NCBI GenBank assembly: GCA_041906185.1
Contig: JAYRJQ010000005.1
Span: forward strand, 62,001-126,000
DNA length: 64,000 nt
Direction of reading: 5' to 3'
From: Roseateles_B sp041906185
Lineage (GTDB): Bacteria > Pseudomonadota > Gammaproteobacteria > Burkholderiales > Burkholderiaceae_C
Shown here piece by piece: positions 17,189-27,407 of the stretch. The position numbers and the translations under genes are program-made. Below the pieces are notes generated by a model, which saw nothing but the letters and a program-made list of their open reading frames with translations, was not told the origin of the DNA and ran no database searches. The number at the start of each line of letters is the position of its first letter. Position 1 is the first letter of the stretch.

Positions 17189-19654
17189 ATGCCCAGCCGC
17201 CTGTCCCCCGCCCGCACGCCGCGCGCGCTCTGCATCGCCCTCAGCCTGGCCTTCGGCGCGCTGGCACCGCTCGCCGCCACGGCCCAGGCCCCCGCGGACG
17301 CGGCCTCCGCCGTGACCCGCTACCAGCAGCCCAGCGAGGCCATGCGGGCCGTGCTCGATGCGCCGGCCCTGCCCACGCACAGCCTGTCGCCCGACCAGAA
17401 GACCCTGGCCGTGCTGCGCAGCCAGCGCTACCGGCAGGTGGCGGACCTTGCGCGGCCGGCGCTGAAGCTGGCCGGCATGCGCATCGACCCCGCCGCCCAT
17501 GCGCCCCTGCTGAGCACGCCCTCCCTGGAGAGCCTCGTGCTGCGCCCCGTGGCCGGCGGCGCCGAGCGTGCCGTGGCACTGCCCGCGGGCGGCGGCTTCC
17601 ATCACCTGCGCTGGTCGCCGGACAGCCGCCACTTCCTGCTCAACCGCCGCACCCCCACGGGCGTGGAGCTGTGGGTCGGCGAGCCCGGCACCGGCGCGCT
17701 GAAGAAGGTCCAGGGCCTGAAGCTCAACACGATCCTGGAAGCGGACGCGGTCTGGCAGGGGCCTGATGTGATGGTTGTGCTGGCCGTGCCGCCGAAGTCA
17801 GGCCCGGCGCCGCGCTTCGACGCCCCGGACGGCCCGACGGTTCAAGAGTCCCTGGGCCGCCAGTCCCCGGAGCGCACGCTGCAGGACCTGCTGAAGAACG
17901 CGCAGGACGAGGCCGTGTTCGCGCATTACGTGCGCTCGCAGCTCACCCGCGTGAACCTGCGCACCGGCGCGCTGCAGCCCCTGGGCGAGCCCGGCCTCTT
18001 CTCGAGCCTGCAGGCGGCCGGCACGCAGGGTCAGGTCTTGACCGAGCGCCTGCGCCCGCCGTTCAGCTACCAGGTCACCTGGCAGGACTTCGCCCGCGAC
18101 GTCGACCTGCGTGACGCCCAGGGCCGCGTGCTGCGCGCCCTCGCCCCCGTCGCCCTGAAGAAGGACGTGCCGGTGGATGGCGTCATCACGGGCCCGCGCC
18201 AGTACACCAGCTCGCCGGGCGCGGACGCCGCCGTGTACTGGCTCGAGGCGCTTGACGGCGGCGACCCGCGCCGCAAGGTCGAGCACCGCGACCGCCTCAT
18301 GCGCCTGGCCGCACCCTACCAGGGCGAGCCGCAGGAAGTGCACCGCAGCGTCGGCCGCGCCACCGTGACCGAGTTCCTGGAAGGCGGCCAGCAGGCGGTG
18401 CAGGCCGACATGGACCGCGAGCGCCAGTGGCTGCGCCTGAGCCTGCTGGACCTCGGCCCCCGCCCCGCCCCGGCCCGCGTGATCAGCGAGCGCTCCTTGC
18501 GCGACCGCTACAAGGACATCGGCCAGCCCCTGCGCCGCATGCAGCCCAACGGCCGGCAGGCGATGCGGGTGGACGACGGCGCGCTGTGGCTTGTCGGCGC
18601 CGGCGCCAGCCCCGAGGGCGAGCGCCCCTTCCTCGACCGCCTGCAGCTCTCGGACGGCAGCATCCGCCGCCTGTTCCGTGCCGGCAGCAGCCACTACGAG
18701 CGCCCGATGGCCGTGCTCGACGCCCAGGGCAGCCAGGTGATCGTCAGCCGCGAGAGCGCCAGCGAGGTGCCGCAGCTCGTGCTGCGCAGCGGCGCCGAGC
18801 TCGCGCAGGTCCAGGCCCTGACCCGCTACACCGACCCCACCCCCCAGCTGCGCGACGTGCAGCGCGAGCTGGTCAAGTTCAAGCGGGCCGACGGCGTGGA
18901 GCTGTCCTTCTGGCTGTACAAGCCGCCCGGCTATCAGGCCGGCGAGCGTCGTCCGACCTTTGTGTGGGCCTATCCGCTGGAGTTCACGGACGCCTCGGTC
19001 GCCGGCCAGGTGAGCGGCTCGGGCAACCGCTTCACCAGCTTCGGTGGCTCGAGCCCGCTGATGCTGCTGCTGGACGGCTATGTCGTGCTGATGGACGCCA
19101 CGATGCCCGTCGTGGGTGACCCCAAGACGGTCAACGACAGCTTCATCGCGCAGATCACGAGCAACGCGCAGGCCATCATCGACAAGGCCGTGGAGCTGGG
19201 CGTCAGCTCGCGCGACGCCATGATGGTCGGCGGCCACAGCTACGGCGCCTTCATGACGGCCAATCTGCTCGCGCACACCGACCTGTTCAAGGCCGGCATC
19301 GCCCGCAGCGGCGCCTACAACCGCTCGCTGACGCCCTTCGGCTTCCAGAGCGAGCAGCGCACCTACTGGGAGGCGCAGGACGTCTACCAGCGGCTCTCGC
19401 CCTTCAACTACGCCGACAAGCTCAAGGAGCCGCTGCTGCTGATCCACGGCGACAGCGACGACAACCCGGGCACCTTCCCCATCCAGAGCCAGCGCTTCTA
19501 CCAGGCGCTGTCGGGCACGGGCGGTCACGTGCGCTATGTCTCGCTGCCCTACGAGGGCCATGGCTACACGGCGCGCGAGTCCATCGGCCACACGCTGTGG
19601 GAGATGCGCCAGTGGATGCAGCGTCAGGTGGGTGAAGGCAAGCCGCTGAACTGA
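17189..19654 (+). CDS. Secreted S9-family serine peptidase
   Basis: An 821-residue prolyl-oligopeptidase-family enzyme with a signal peptide (cleavage near residue 33, ATAQA). An N-terminal beta-propeller (about 60-570) gates a C-terminal alpha/beta-hydrolase. The catalytic Ser684 lies in GGHSYGAFMTANLL, an Asp lies in HGDSDDNPGTFPIQSQ (755-758), and His791 is in YEGHGYTARE. The size and sequence resemble glutamyl-specific or dipeptidyl S9 enzymes exported by soil bacteria. Specificity cannot be read here. The start is the ATG at 17189 with CGGAG upstream. Motif copy 3 encodes Gly-Gln-Val-Leu in the propeller. Confidence 0.92.
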   Translation: MPSRLSPARTPRALCIALSLAFGALAPLAATAQAPADAASAVTRYQQPSEAMRAVLDAPALPTHSLSPDQKTLAVLRSQRYRQVADLARPALKLAGMRIDPAAHAPLLSTPSLESLVLRPVAGGAERAVALPAGGGFHHLRWSPDSRHFLLNRRTPTGVELWVGEPGTGALKKVQGLKLNTILEADAVWQGPDVMVVLAVPPKSGPAPRFDAPDGPTVQESLGRQSPERTLQDLLKNAQDEAVFAHYVRSQLTRVNLRTGALQPLGEPGLFSSLQAAGTQGQVLTERLRPPFSYQVTWQDFARDVDLRDAQGRVLRALAPVALKKDVPVDGVITGPRQYTSSPGADAAVYWLEALDGGDPRRKVEHRDRLMRLAAPYQGEPQEVHRSVGRATVTEFLEGGQQAVQADMDRERQWLRLSLLDLGPRPAPARVISERSLRDRYKDIGQPLRRMQPNGRQAMRVDDGALWLVGAGASPEGERPFLDRLQLSDGSIRRLFRAGSSHYERPMAVLDAQGSQVIVSRESASEVPQLVLRSGAELAQVQALTRYTDPTPQLRDVQRELVKFKRADGVELSFWLYKPPGYQAGERRPTFVWAYPLEFTDASVAGQVSGSGNRFTSFGGSSPLMLLLDGYVVLMDATMPVVGDPKTVNDSFIAQITSNAQAIIDKAVELGVSSRDAMMVGGHSYGAFMTANLLAHTDLFKAGIARSGAYNRSLTPFGFQSEQRTYWEAQDVYQRLSPFNYADKLKEPLLLIHGDSDDNPGTFPIQSQRFYQALSGTGGHVRYVSLPYEGHGYTARESIGHTLWEMRQWMQRQVGEGKPLN
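18028..18040 (+). repeat. Copy 3 of the 13-bp motif GGGTCAGGTCTTG
   Basis: Exact copy, sense orientation inside the S9 peptidase gene, again read GGT CAG GTC TTG (Gly-Gln-Val-Leu). Confidence 0.85.
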
Positions 19655-19673
19655 GCGGCCGCCTGAAACGATC

Positions 19674-19696
19674 ACGGGGCGCTCTGGGCGCCCCGT
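19674..19696. terminator. Hairpin between S9 peptidase and YecA paralogue genes
   Basis: Perfect 9-bp stem ACGGGGCGC/GCGCCCCGT with a five-base loop, between convergent genes. No T tract on either side. Confidence 0.55.
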
Positions 19697-19741
19697 GCTG
19701 CTTGATGTGGGGGCTGAAGTGCCGCCGCTCAGTGCCCTCGT

Positions 19742-20599
19742 TCAGTGCCGTCGCGGCGGGCCGCCTCGCCCGCCCGGCCCAGGCCGGCGCGGAGCCCCGG
19801 GGCGGCCGGCCGGCTGCGTGCTCTTGAGGGGCCGCGTCACATCGGCCAGCAACAGGCTGGCACGCACGAGGCACTCGACGGCCTCGGCCACATCCGTCGG
19901 GGGCTCGAGGGACTCGATCTCCTCCAGCAGCTCGTCGGCGTCCTCGAGGTCGTCCGGGTCCAGGTGCATGTAGAGCTGCGCGAGCGGCTCCAGCAGCTCG
20001 GCGGCCTCCCCTTCCATCAGGTCCGGGAAGTGCTCGGAGGCGAGCGCGAAGCCCGCCACCCAGGCATACACGACCTCGGACGGCTCGGCGTCCTCGTCGA
20101 GCTCGAAGACCCAGGGATCGAACCACTGGCGCTCGGCGATCGCGGTGTTCAGCTCGCGGTAGCGGCGGCGGACCAGGGCGAAGAGCGCCTCGCCGTCGTA
20201 GCCACGCGGCGGCTGGCGGCCGTCGGGGTCGAGCACGAAGGGCGCCCAGTCCGCGAAGGGCACGGGCCGGGGCTGCAGCAGCACACCCACGAGGTAGCCG
20301 TCCAGCATGCTGATGTCCAGCGGCTCCAGCGGGCCGGGGACGGCGTCGAGCAGGGACTGCAGGCGCTCCATGTCCTGCTCCGACAGCGGCTCGTCGGGGC
20401 GGGCCTGCTGGACAGGTGCGGGCGCGGGGCGCCGGGCCGCGGCGGGCGCCGGCCGGGCGGCAGGCCCGGGCTGGCGGGCTCCGCCACGTGGGCCGGCCGG
20501 CGTCTGGGGGCCGCCTTCGGCGGGCCGCCGGCTACGCTGACCCCCTCCGGTCGAGGACGGGTGGGACGACGAGGGCTTGCGCGGCTTGGAGGTACTCAT
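19742..20599 (-). CDS. YecA/YgfB (UPF0149) paralogue without SEC-C
   Basis: A 285-residue protein. Residues about 75-245 match the UPF0149 fold of the gene at 10156: LEPLDISMLDGYLVGVLLQPRP, QWFDPWVFELDED, YAWVAGFALASEHFPDL. It lacks the zinc-binding SEC-C tail, ending instead in an Arg/Gly/Pro-rich tail; the first 70 residues are also Pro/Arg/Ala-rich and look disordered. Such basic tails could bind RNA, but that is speculation. Start is the ATG at 20599 with a GGAGG nearby; the frame extends further upstream without support. Confidence 0.83.
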   Translation of the reverse strand: MSTSKPRKPSSSHPSSTGGGQRSRRPAEGGPQTPAGPRGGARQPGPAARPAPAAARRPAPAPVQQARPDEPLSEQDMERLQSLLDAVPGPLEPLDISMLDGYLVGVLLQPRPVPFADWAPFVLDPDGRQPPRGYDGEALFALVRRRYRELNTAIAERQWFDPWVFELDEDAEPSEVVYAWVAGFALASEHFPDLMEGEAAELLEPLAQLYMHLDPDDLEDADELLEEIESLEPPTDVAEAVECLVRASLLLADVTRPLKSTQPAGRPGAPRRPGPGGRGGPPRRH

Positions 20600-20744
20600 G
20601 CCCGCATTATCCGGCCCAGGCTGCCGGCGTCGGGCTTTTGACGAGCTCGGCCCGCCCGCCGGCGGAGGCCCGCACAATCGGGCCCCGTCCCTTCCGCGGC
20701 GGCGCAGCGCCGGCGCGGTTTCCTTCTCCCTCACCCGTGATGCC

Positions 20745-21317
20745 ATGAGCGACACCCCGACGAGCGCCCGCCGATTCCTGTTCCTCAACGCCAGCACCCG
20801 CGTCGCCGGCGTGATGGGCAACACCGAGGCGCTCGCCCGCGTCGCGGCCGCCGCGCTCCCGGCGCAGATCGAGCAGCAGTGGCTGCGCCTGGCCGACCAT
20901 CCGCTGCCGCCCTTCGTCGACCACCGCCACGACCTCGGCACCTATCCGCTACCGGAAGGCCACGGGCGCCTGCTGCTCGACGCCACGCTCGCGGCCACCG
21001 ATCTCGTGCTGGTCGCGCCGGTCTACTGGTACAGCCTGCCGGCCTCCTTGAAGCTCTACCTGGACCACTTCAGCGCCTGGATGCGCGTGCCCGGCCTGGA
21101 CTTCAAGGCCCGCATGGCCGGCCGGCGGCTGTGGCTGGTGAGCACCAGCGGCGACCGCGCCAAGGCTCAGCCCATGATCGACAGCACGCGCCTGTGTGCC
21201 GAGTTCCTGGGGATGCAGTGGCAGGGCGCCCTGTGGGGCAAGGGCGGCGCGCCCGAGGCGATCCGCGCGGACGAGACGGCCCTGACGGACGCCACCCACT
21301 GGTTTGAGGGGGTTTGA
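20745..21317 (+). CDS. Flavodoxin-fold NAD(P)H-dependent oxidoreductase
   Basis: A 190-residue protein with the flavodoxin-like fold of NADPH-dependent FMN reductases and quinone reductases. RRFLFLNASTRVAGVMGNTEALA (9-31) is the phosphate-binding loop, and LVLVAPVYWYSLPASLKLYLDHFSAWM (about 85-111) is the typical second flavin loop. Its target (quinone, azo dye or flavin) is unknown. The frame is open for 56 codons upstream, but MSDTPTSARRFLFLNAS at 20745 gives the family start. Divergent from the YecA paralogue with 145 bases between. Confidence 0.85.
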   Translation: MSDTPTSARRFLFLNASTRVAGVMGNTEALARVAAAALPAQIEQQWLRLADHPLPPFVDHRHDLGTYPLPEGHGRLLLDATLAATDLVLVAPVYWYSLPASLKLYLDHFSAWMRVPGLDFKARMAGRRLWLVSTSGDRAKAQPMIDSTRLCAEFLGMQWQGALWGKGGAPEAIRADETALTDATHWFEGV

Positions 21318-21351
21318 AACAACTGCTTGCCAAAGACGCGGTTCATCCCAC

Positions 21352-21487
21352 TAAGTAGGGATAGCGAGCCCCCCGGGCCAACCCTAGAGTTGCACCCATG
21401 CCGGCCGAGAGGCCAGCACGGATCCCAACGACGTCCTTACCCAAGGACTTATCCGCCCGAGCACGCAAGTGCTTGGGCGTTTTTTTT
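21352..21487 (+). ncRNA. Candidate structured small RNA or 3' UTR element
   Basis: Between the reductase gene and the convergent LysR gene lies a non-coding stretch with ordered hairpins: TGCCGGCC-GAGA-GGCCAGCA (21399-21418, a GNRA tetraloop and one C-A mismatch), GTCCTT-ACCC-AAGGAC (21433-21448), and a terminator. GGGAT (21358-21362) can pair with ATCCC (21422-21426) to close the first part. A weak promoter-like pair TTGCCA (21327) and TAAGTA (21352) with a 19-base spacer stands upstream. It could be an independent small RNA or a stable 3' end of the reductase transcript. I cannot match it to a known RNA family. Confidence 0.4.
21454..21487 (+). terminator. Strong rho-independent terminator
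   Basis: CGCCC-GA-GCAC-loop-GTGC-TT-GGGCG then eight T, plus strand only. It ends the candidate small RNA. Confidence 0.92.
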
Positions 21488-21531
21488 GCCGGTGCGGATC
21501 GCCCCCGGCGCCGCGTCGTGTGCCCGGGCGC

Positions 21532-22509
21532 TCAGTCGAAGCCGGCGCGCAGTCCCTGCCGCAGATGCTCCACCAGCAGGCGGACCGGCTGCGGCGTGTG
21601 GCTGCTCCAGGGGTGGATGGCGTAGATGGCCTCGCCGAAGAAATCGACCGGCCGCCACGCGGGCAGCACCGGCTCCAGCAGCCCCTGGCGCAGGGCGTCC
21701 CTCGCGCTGAAGTCGGGCAGCAGCGCCAGGCCGAGCCCCGCCAGCGCCGCCTCGCGCAGCACCTCGCTGTTCCCGGCCCGCAGCGGCCCCTGCACCGGCA
21801 CCCGCACCCGCTCGACCGCCTCGCCCCGCCCGCGGGCGAAGAACCACTGCGCCGGGCCGGAGCGCAGATAGGGCAGGCAGGCATGCGCGGCCAGCTCGGC
21901 CGGGTGCTGTGGGCGCCCCGCACGGCCCAGGTAGGCCGGGCTGCCCACCAGCAGCGCTTGGGACGCGCAAAGCTTGAAGGCCACATGCGTGTCCGGCGGC
22001 CGGCTGGTATGGCGGATGGCAAGGTCGAAGCCCTCCTGCGCCAGCGCGACCAGGCGATCGGACAGGTCCAGCTCGATGCGGATCTCCGGGTAGCGCTCGA
22101 AGAAGGCGGGCAGGGCCGGGGCGATGTGCTGGCGCCCGAGCGCCACGGGGGCCGTGACGCGCAGCAGGCCCCGCGGCGTGCCGGCCGCCTCCAGCGCCTC
22201 GCTCAGGCTGCGGCTGAGCAGCTGCAGCCCTGGCTCCGCCTGCTCGACGAGGCGCCGGCCGGCGTCGCTGAGCCGCACCGAACGCGTGCTGCGCTGGACG
22301 AGCTGCTGCCCGAGGTGACGCTCCAGCTCGGCAATGCGCTGGCTGATCGCAGCCTTGGACAGCCCGAGCCGCTGCGCCGCCTGCGTGAAGCTGCCAAGAC
22401 GGGCCACGGCCACCAGCGCCTGGAGCTGCACCCAGAGCTGCTCCTCGCGGACGGCGGGACGGGGCGCGGGGGGCAAGGCGGGGGGCGCGGATGGGGTGGA
22501 AGCGGTCAT
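21532..22509 (-). CDS. LysR-family transcriptional regulator
   Basis: A 325-residue LysR regulator. The helix-turn-helix is at about residues 24-82 (LQALVAVARLGSFTQAAQRLGLSKAAISQRIAELERHLGQQLVQRSTRSVRLSDAG), and the substrate domain resembles the large DmlR/YafC-type branch. It has a Pro/Ala-rich N-terminal lead of about 20 residues. The ATG at 22509 is preferred over an upstream GTG at 22575, because the extension would read through a perfect inverted repeat that looks like its operator. It is divergent from mmsA and is inferred to control it. Confidence 0.92.
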   Translation of the reverse strand: MTASTPSAPPALPPAPRPAVREEQLWVQLQALVAVARLGSFTQAAQRLGLSKAAISQRIAELERHLGQQLVQRSTRSVRLSDAGRRLVEQAEPGLQLLSRSLSEALEAAGTPRGLLRVTAPVALGRQHIAPALPAFFERYPEIRIELDLSDRLVALAQEGFDLAIRHTSRPPDTHVAFKLCASQALLVGSPAYLGRAGRPQHPAELAAHACLPYLRSGPAQWFFARGRGEAVERVRVPVQGPLRAGNSEVLREAALAGLGLALLPDFSARDALRQGLLEPVLPAWRPVDFFGEAIYAIHPWSSHTPQPVRLLVEHLRQGLRAGFD

Positions 22510-22540
22510 GGCAGGCCCGGGGCGGGGAGTCAGAGGCTCG

Positions 22541-22564
22541 CATTGTTCATCAAACTGAACAATG
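22541..22564. promoter_or_regulatory. Perfect inverted repeat, likely LysR operator
   Basis: CATTGTTCA, six-base spacer, TGAACAATG: 9-bp perfect arms in the gap between the LysR gene and mmsA. Its centre is about 65 bases before the inferred mmsA transcription start, the usual site for LysR recognition. Confidence 0.7.
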
Positions 22565-22581
22565 AAGTCAGCCACCCGGGC

Positions 22582-22610
22582 TAGGCAGGCCCGGCAGCGC
22601 TCCCTAGACT
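22582..22610 (+). promoter_or_regulatory. Candidate sigma-70 promoter of mmsA
   Basis: TAGGCA (22582-22587), 17-base spacer, TAGACT (22605-22610): four of six matches in each box. It lies directly downstream of the inverted repeat and leaves a leader of about 30 bases. Confidence 0.45.
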
Positions 22611-22646
22611 GGCCTCATTCCCCAGCCTTCCCGAAGCGAGTCCCCC

Positions 22647-24164
<1,518 letters not shown>

Positions 24165-24553
24165 GCGCGGCGTCGGCGGCCGGCGCGCGACGCCCGACGG
24201 GGCAAAGGCGGGACTCGCCTGGTTCGGCGCGATCCGGCAGGCCCGGTTCGCATGGCGGGGCCGGCATGAGCATGAGCGTGAGCATGTGTATGAACACGAG
24301 CACAGGCATCGACACAGACAGGGCCCCTGATCCGGTCCCAATCCGGCCCGCTTTGTCCTCTGCGTGACACTCGCACTGCCGAACGCCCTGGCTGCGGCGC
24401 GAGGCGCTCAGTGACGTAATGACGATGGGGGTGGTCTGCAGCACGCAGGGCGGGTGGACGGGCGCGCAAACGTGATCTCAGCACGCGGTTCGGCCGGCAG
24501 TTTCGGCTCCCCTTGCCGGCTTCGCTTCATTGCAGTTGAAGCCGACGCCGCCC
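24165..24553. other. 389-base gap downstream of mmsA
   Basis: No convincing gene. It contains a degenerate hexamer repeat (listed separately) and otherwise GC-rich spacer. A 33-codon frame at 24266-24367 starts inside the repeat but has no good ribosome site. Confidence 0.6.
24265..24318. repeat. Degenerate hexamer repeat (GCATGA)n
   Basis: About nine decayed units beginning CATGAGCATGAGCGTGAGCA and drifting to ACACAG units. It looks like a slipped-strand microsatellite in non-coding DNA. Confidence 0.6.
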
Positions 24554-26191
24554 ATGCCCACCGCTTTTACCGAAAGTCTCACTGAACAGCTGACCCAGTG
24601 CCTCGCCGAGGCGCGCGATGCCCAGCACGAGGCCACGCTGGAGCTGGGTCTTGCGCGAGCGTCCGAGGCCTGGGCGCATGCCCGGCAGCTGGGCTTCCTG
24701 GCCGAGCAGATCGAGGCCGGCCGGCTGCGCGTCTACTTCCATTACCGGCGCGGCGAGCTGCAGGAGATGCTGGAGCTTTCGCAGGAAGTGCAGGCCCTGA
24801 TGCGGCCGCTGGGGCCCAGCGCCCAGCTGTGCGAGCTGCTGCGCTGGACCAGCCTGGCCGCCTCCGAGCTGGGCGACTTCGAGACCGGGCTCAACTGCGC
24901 CAACGAAGGCCACGAGCTGGCCCGCGCCTTGGGGGACAAGCGCGTGCTCGCCGCCGCCCTGAATGCCCTGGGCGCCTGCTTCGAGCGCATGGGCGACCCC
25001 TGGCAGGCCGAGCGCCTGATGAACGAGGCCGCCGCCCTGGCCCGCGACGAGGCCACGGCCTATGAGCGCGTCATCACCCTGAACAACCTCTGCACGACGG
25101 CGCTGGGCGAGTACCACCTCATGCGCGACAGCGGCCACGAGAGCGCCTGCCAGGAGGCCCTGCAGCGGGCGCTGCACTACGGCCGCGAGGTCCGCCCGCA
25201 TGCGCGCCAGCTGGGCGAGCTCTACGCCCTGGCCCTCACGGACAGCAACCTCGGCGAGGTGCTCCTGCTGATGGGCGAGCTGGGCGAGGCCGAGCCCTAC
25301 CTGCGCGCGGCGCTGGCCCAGGCCCAGGCGCGCCAGTTCGATGCCCTGGCCGGTCGCGTGCACTGCAATCTCGCCGAGCTGGCGCTGGCCCAGGACGACC
25401 TCGCGCGGGCCTGGACGCACGTGCTGGCCGTGCAGGACGAGACCACCGTGCTGTTCAACAGCTACCAGGCCCTGCGCCTGCACCGCGTGGCCTACCGCTG
25501 CGCCAAGGCCGAGGGCAATCTCGATGAGGCCCTGCATCACCTCGAGGCCTTCCAGCGCCTGGAGCGCCGGCGCAGCGTGGCGCAGCTGATGGCGCAGTCG
25601 CGCTTCTTCGTCAGCCGCCTGGAGGCCGAGCAGGCCCGCGCCGCCGCCGACCAGGCCCACGCGCGGGTCAGCGTGCTCACCGCCCGCACGCAGGAGCTCG
25701 AGGCCCACGTCCAGCGCGACCCGCTGACCGGCCTGGGCAACCGCCGCTTCCTGGAGGCGCGCATGCCGGCGCTGATCGTCGACTGCGAGCAGCAGCAGCG
25801 CGCACTTACGCTGGCGCTGATCGATGCCGATCACTTCAAGCAGATCAATGACCAGCACGGCCACGCCATCGGCGACGCGGTGCTGCAGCACCTGGCCCAG
25901 CTCCTGCGCGAGAACACGCGAGGCAGCGACCTTCTGCTGCGCTATGGCGGCGAGGAGTTCCTCGCGGTGCTGCCCGACACCGTGGCCGATCGCGCCTTCG
26001 AGGTCTGCGAGCGCCTGCGCCAGAGCGTGGAGTCCCACCCCTGGCAAGACCTGGCCCCCGGCCTCGTGGTCACGCTGAGCATCGGCCTGGCCAGCGCGCC
26101 GCCCTACTCCACCGACCTGCTGATCAGCCGGGCCGACGCGGCCATGTACCGCGCCAAGCACCTCGGGCGCAACCGCGTCGCCCTGGCCTGA
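24554..26191 (+). CDS. TPR-repeat diguanylate cyclase
   Basis: A 545-residue soluble protein. Residues about 20-350 are helical TPR-like repeats (ELGDFETGLNCANEGHELARALGDK, LNALGACFERMGDPWQAERLMNEAA and others), a coiled coil follows (about 350-390), then a GGDEF domain that makes cyclic di-GMP from two GTP. The active motif is GGEEF at 465-469, and an inhibitory I-site RxxD is present five residues before it (RGSD, 456-459), so product inhibition is expected. No membrane helices: the TPR part probably senses a protein partner. Start is the ATG at 24554; a TTG eight codons upstream is also possible. Confidence 0.9.
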   Translation: MPTAFTESLTEQLTQCLAEARDAQHEATLELGLARASEAWAHARQLGFLAEQIEAGRLRVYFHYRRGELQEMLELSQEVQALMRPLGPSAQLCELLRWTSLAASELGDFETGLNCANEGHELARALGDKRVLAAALNALGACFERMGDPWQAERLMNEAAALARDEATAYERVITLNNLCTTALGEYHLMRDSGHESACQEALQRALHYGREVRPHARQLGELYALALTDSNLGEVLLLMGELGEAEPYLRAALAQAQARQFDALAGRVHCNLAELALAQDDLARAWTHVLAVQDETTVLFNSYQALRLHRVAYRCAKAEGNLDEALHHLEAFQRLERRRSVAQLMAQSRFFVSRLEAEQARAAADQAHARVSVLTARTQELEAHVQRDPLTGLGNRRFLEARMPALIVDCEQQQRALTLALIDADHFKQINDQHGHAIGDAVLQHLAQLLRENTRGSDLLLRYGGEEFLAVLPDTVADRAFEVCERLRQSVESHPWQDLAPGLVVTLSIGLASAPPYSTDLLISRADAAMYRAKHLGRNRVALA

Positions 26192-26243
26192 TCCAGGCCA
26201 CGGCAGCTGCCAGGGTCACGACCGGAACGCCCGCCGGTCCGGC

Positions 26244-27407
26244 TCAGCTCAGGGCCTGGACCAGATTGCGCCCCTGCTGCTTGGCCCGGTAGAGGCCCTC
26301 GTCGGCGCGCAGCAGGACGGTCTCCGGGCTCGCGTCCTGCGCCTCCACGGCCGCGATGCCGAAGCTGGCGGTAAGCGGGCGCTGGTCCGGCCCCCAGCGC
26401 AGCGGCAGGGCCTCCAGATTCGCCCGCATGCGCTCCGCCACCAGCGCGGCGCCCGCGAGGTCCGTGTCACATAGCAGGATCACGAACTCCTCACCGCCCC
26501 AACGCCCCAGGGCATCGATGTCGCGCACGCAGGGCCGCAGGGCCGCGACCAGGTCCTTGAGCGCCTGGTCGCCCGCGCCGTGGCCCATCACATCGTTGAG
26601 CGCCTTGAAATGGTCCAGGTCCAGCAGCACCAGGGCATAGGACTCCCCCCGTCGCCAGCGGGCGTGCGCCTGTTCCATGGCCTGCCCCATGGCACGGCGG
26701 TTCAGGGCCTCGGTCAGCGGGTCGCACAGCGTCAGGCTGCGGATGTGCAGGATCAGCTTCGCCAGGACGAGGAAGGCCACGACCGCATTGACCACCATGC
26801 CCAGCAACAGCCCGGCCCACAGCCAGGCGACATTGAAGCCACTGCCGGCGCGCAGGTCCGGCGTATTGCCCGGCCACAGCAGCGGCTCGACGGCGCGCAC
26901 CAGCAGCAGCAGCGTCAGCGCGCCCAGCGGCAGGCTCAACGCCAGCGCGAAGGCCTGGCGCGTGTGCCGGCGCACGAGCCGGTAGGCATGCCAGGTCGCG
27001 AGCGCCAGCAGCGGCGCCTGCACGCAATAGAGCAGCGTGGTGTGCAGGCGCAGCGGCCAGCCCAGGGGGAAGCCCGGCAGGAGCACCACGGCCAGGGCCA
27101 TCAGCACGGCGGGGGCGCGCCAGGGCGGGCGGCCCTGGTCCATCCAGGCCGGCACCAGGCTGAGCAGGGCGAAGGAGGCGGTGCCGGCGATGTCGGCCGC
27201 ATAGACGGTCAGCCAGGGCTGCTGCAGCTCGCCCCGCAGGCCGCTGAGCAGCAGGGCGACGGCCAGGAAGACATTGGCCCCCGCCATCGCCCGGGAGGCC
27301 CGCGGCTGCAGCTTCAGGCCGTAGGCGAAGACCCCCCACAGCAGGCTGGCGATGAGCAGGATCAGAACCGTGGCGGCCAGCAGGGTCTGGGCGCTGACGG
27401 TCAGCAT
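26244..27407 (-). CDS. Membrane diguanylate cyclase (GGDEF)
   Basis: A 387-residue protein with about six membrane helices (residues 8-215) and a C-terminal GGDEF domain. GGEEF lies at 304-308, with an I-site RDID five residues before it; DPLTEALNRRAM and LLDLDHFKALND are the other conserved blocks. It is expected to make cyclic di-GMP in response to an unknown membrane signal. The ATG at 27407 overlaps the stop of the preceding gene by seven bases, so the two cyclases are translationally coupled. It is convergent with the TPR cyclase. Confidence 0.9.
   Translation of the reverse strand: MLTVSAQTLLAATVLILLIASLLWGVFAYGLKLQPRASRAMAGANVFLAVALLLSGLRGELQQPWLTVYAADIAGTASFALLSLVPAWMDQGRPPWRAPAVLMALAVVLLPGFPLGWPLRLHTTLLYCVQAPLLALATWHAYRLVRRHTRQAFALALSLPLGALTLLLLVRAVEPLLWPGNTPDLRAGSGFNVAWLWAGLLLGMVVNAVVAFLVLAKLILHIRSLTLCDPLTEALNRRAMGQAMEQAHARWRRGESYALVLLDLDHFKALNDVMGHGAGDQALKDLVAALRPCVRDIDALGRWGGEEFVILLCDTDLAGAALVAERMRANLEALPLRWGPDQRPLTASFGIAAVEAQDASPETVLLRADEGLYRAKQQGRNLVQALS

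Noticed and set aside
24266..24367. A 33-codon frame beginning in the hexamer repeat
   Set aside because: Starts with repeat-derived Met/Ser, has no ribosome site and no sign of conservation.
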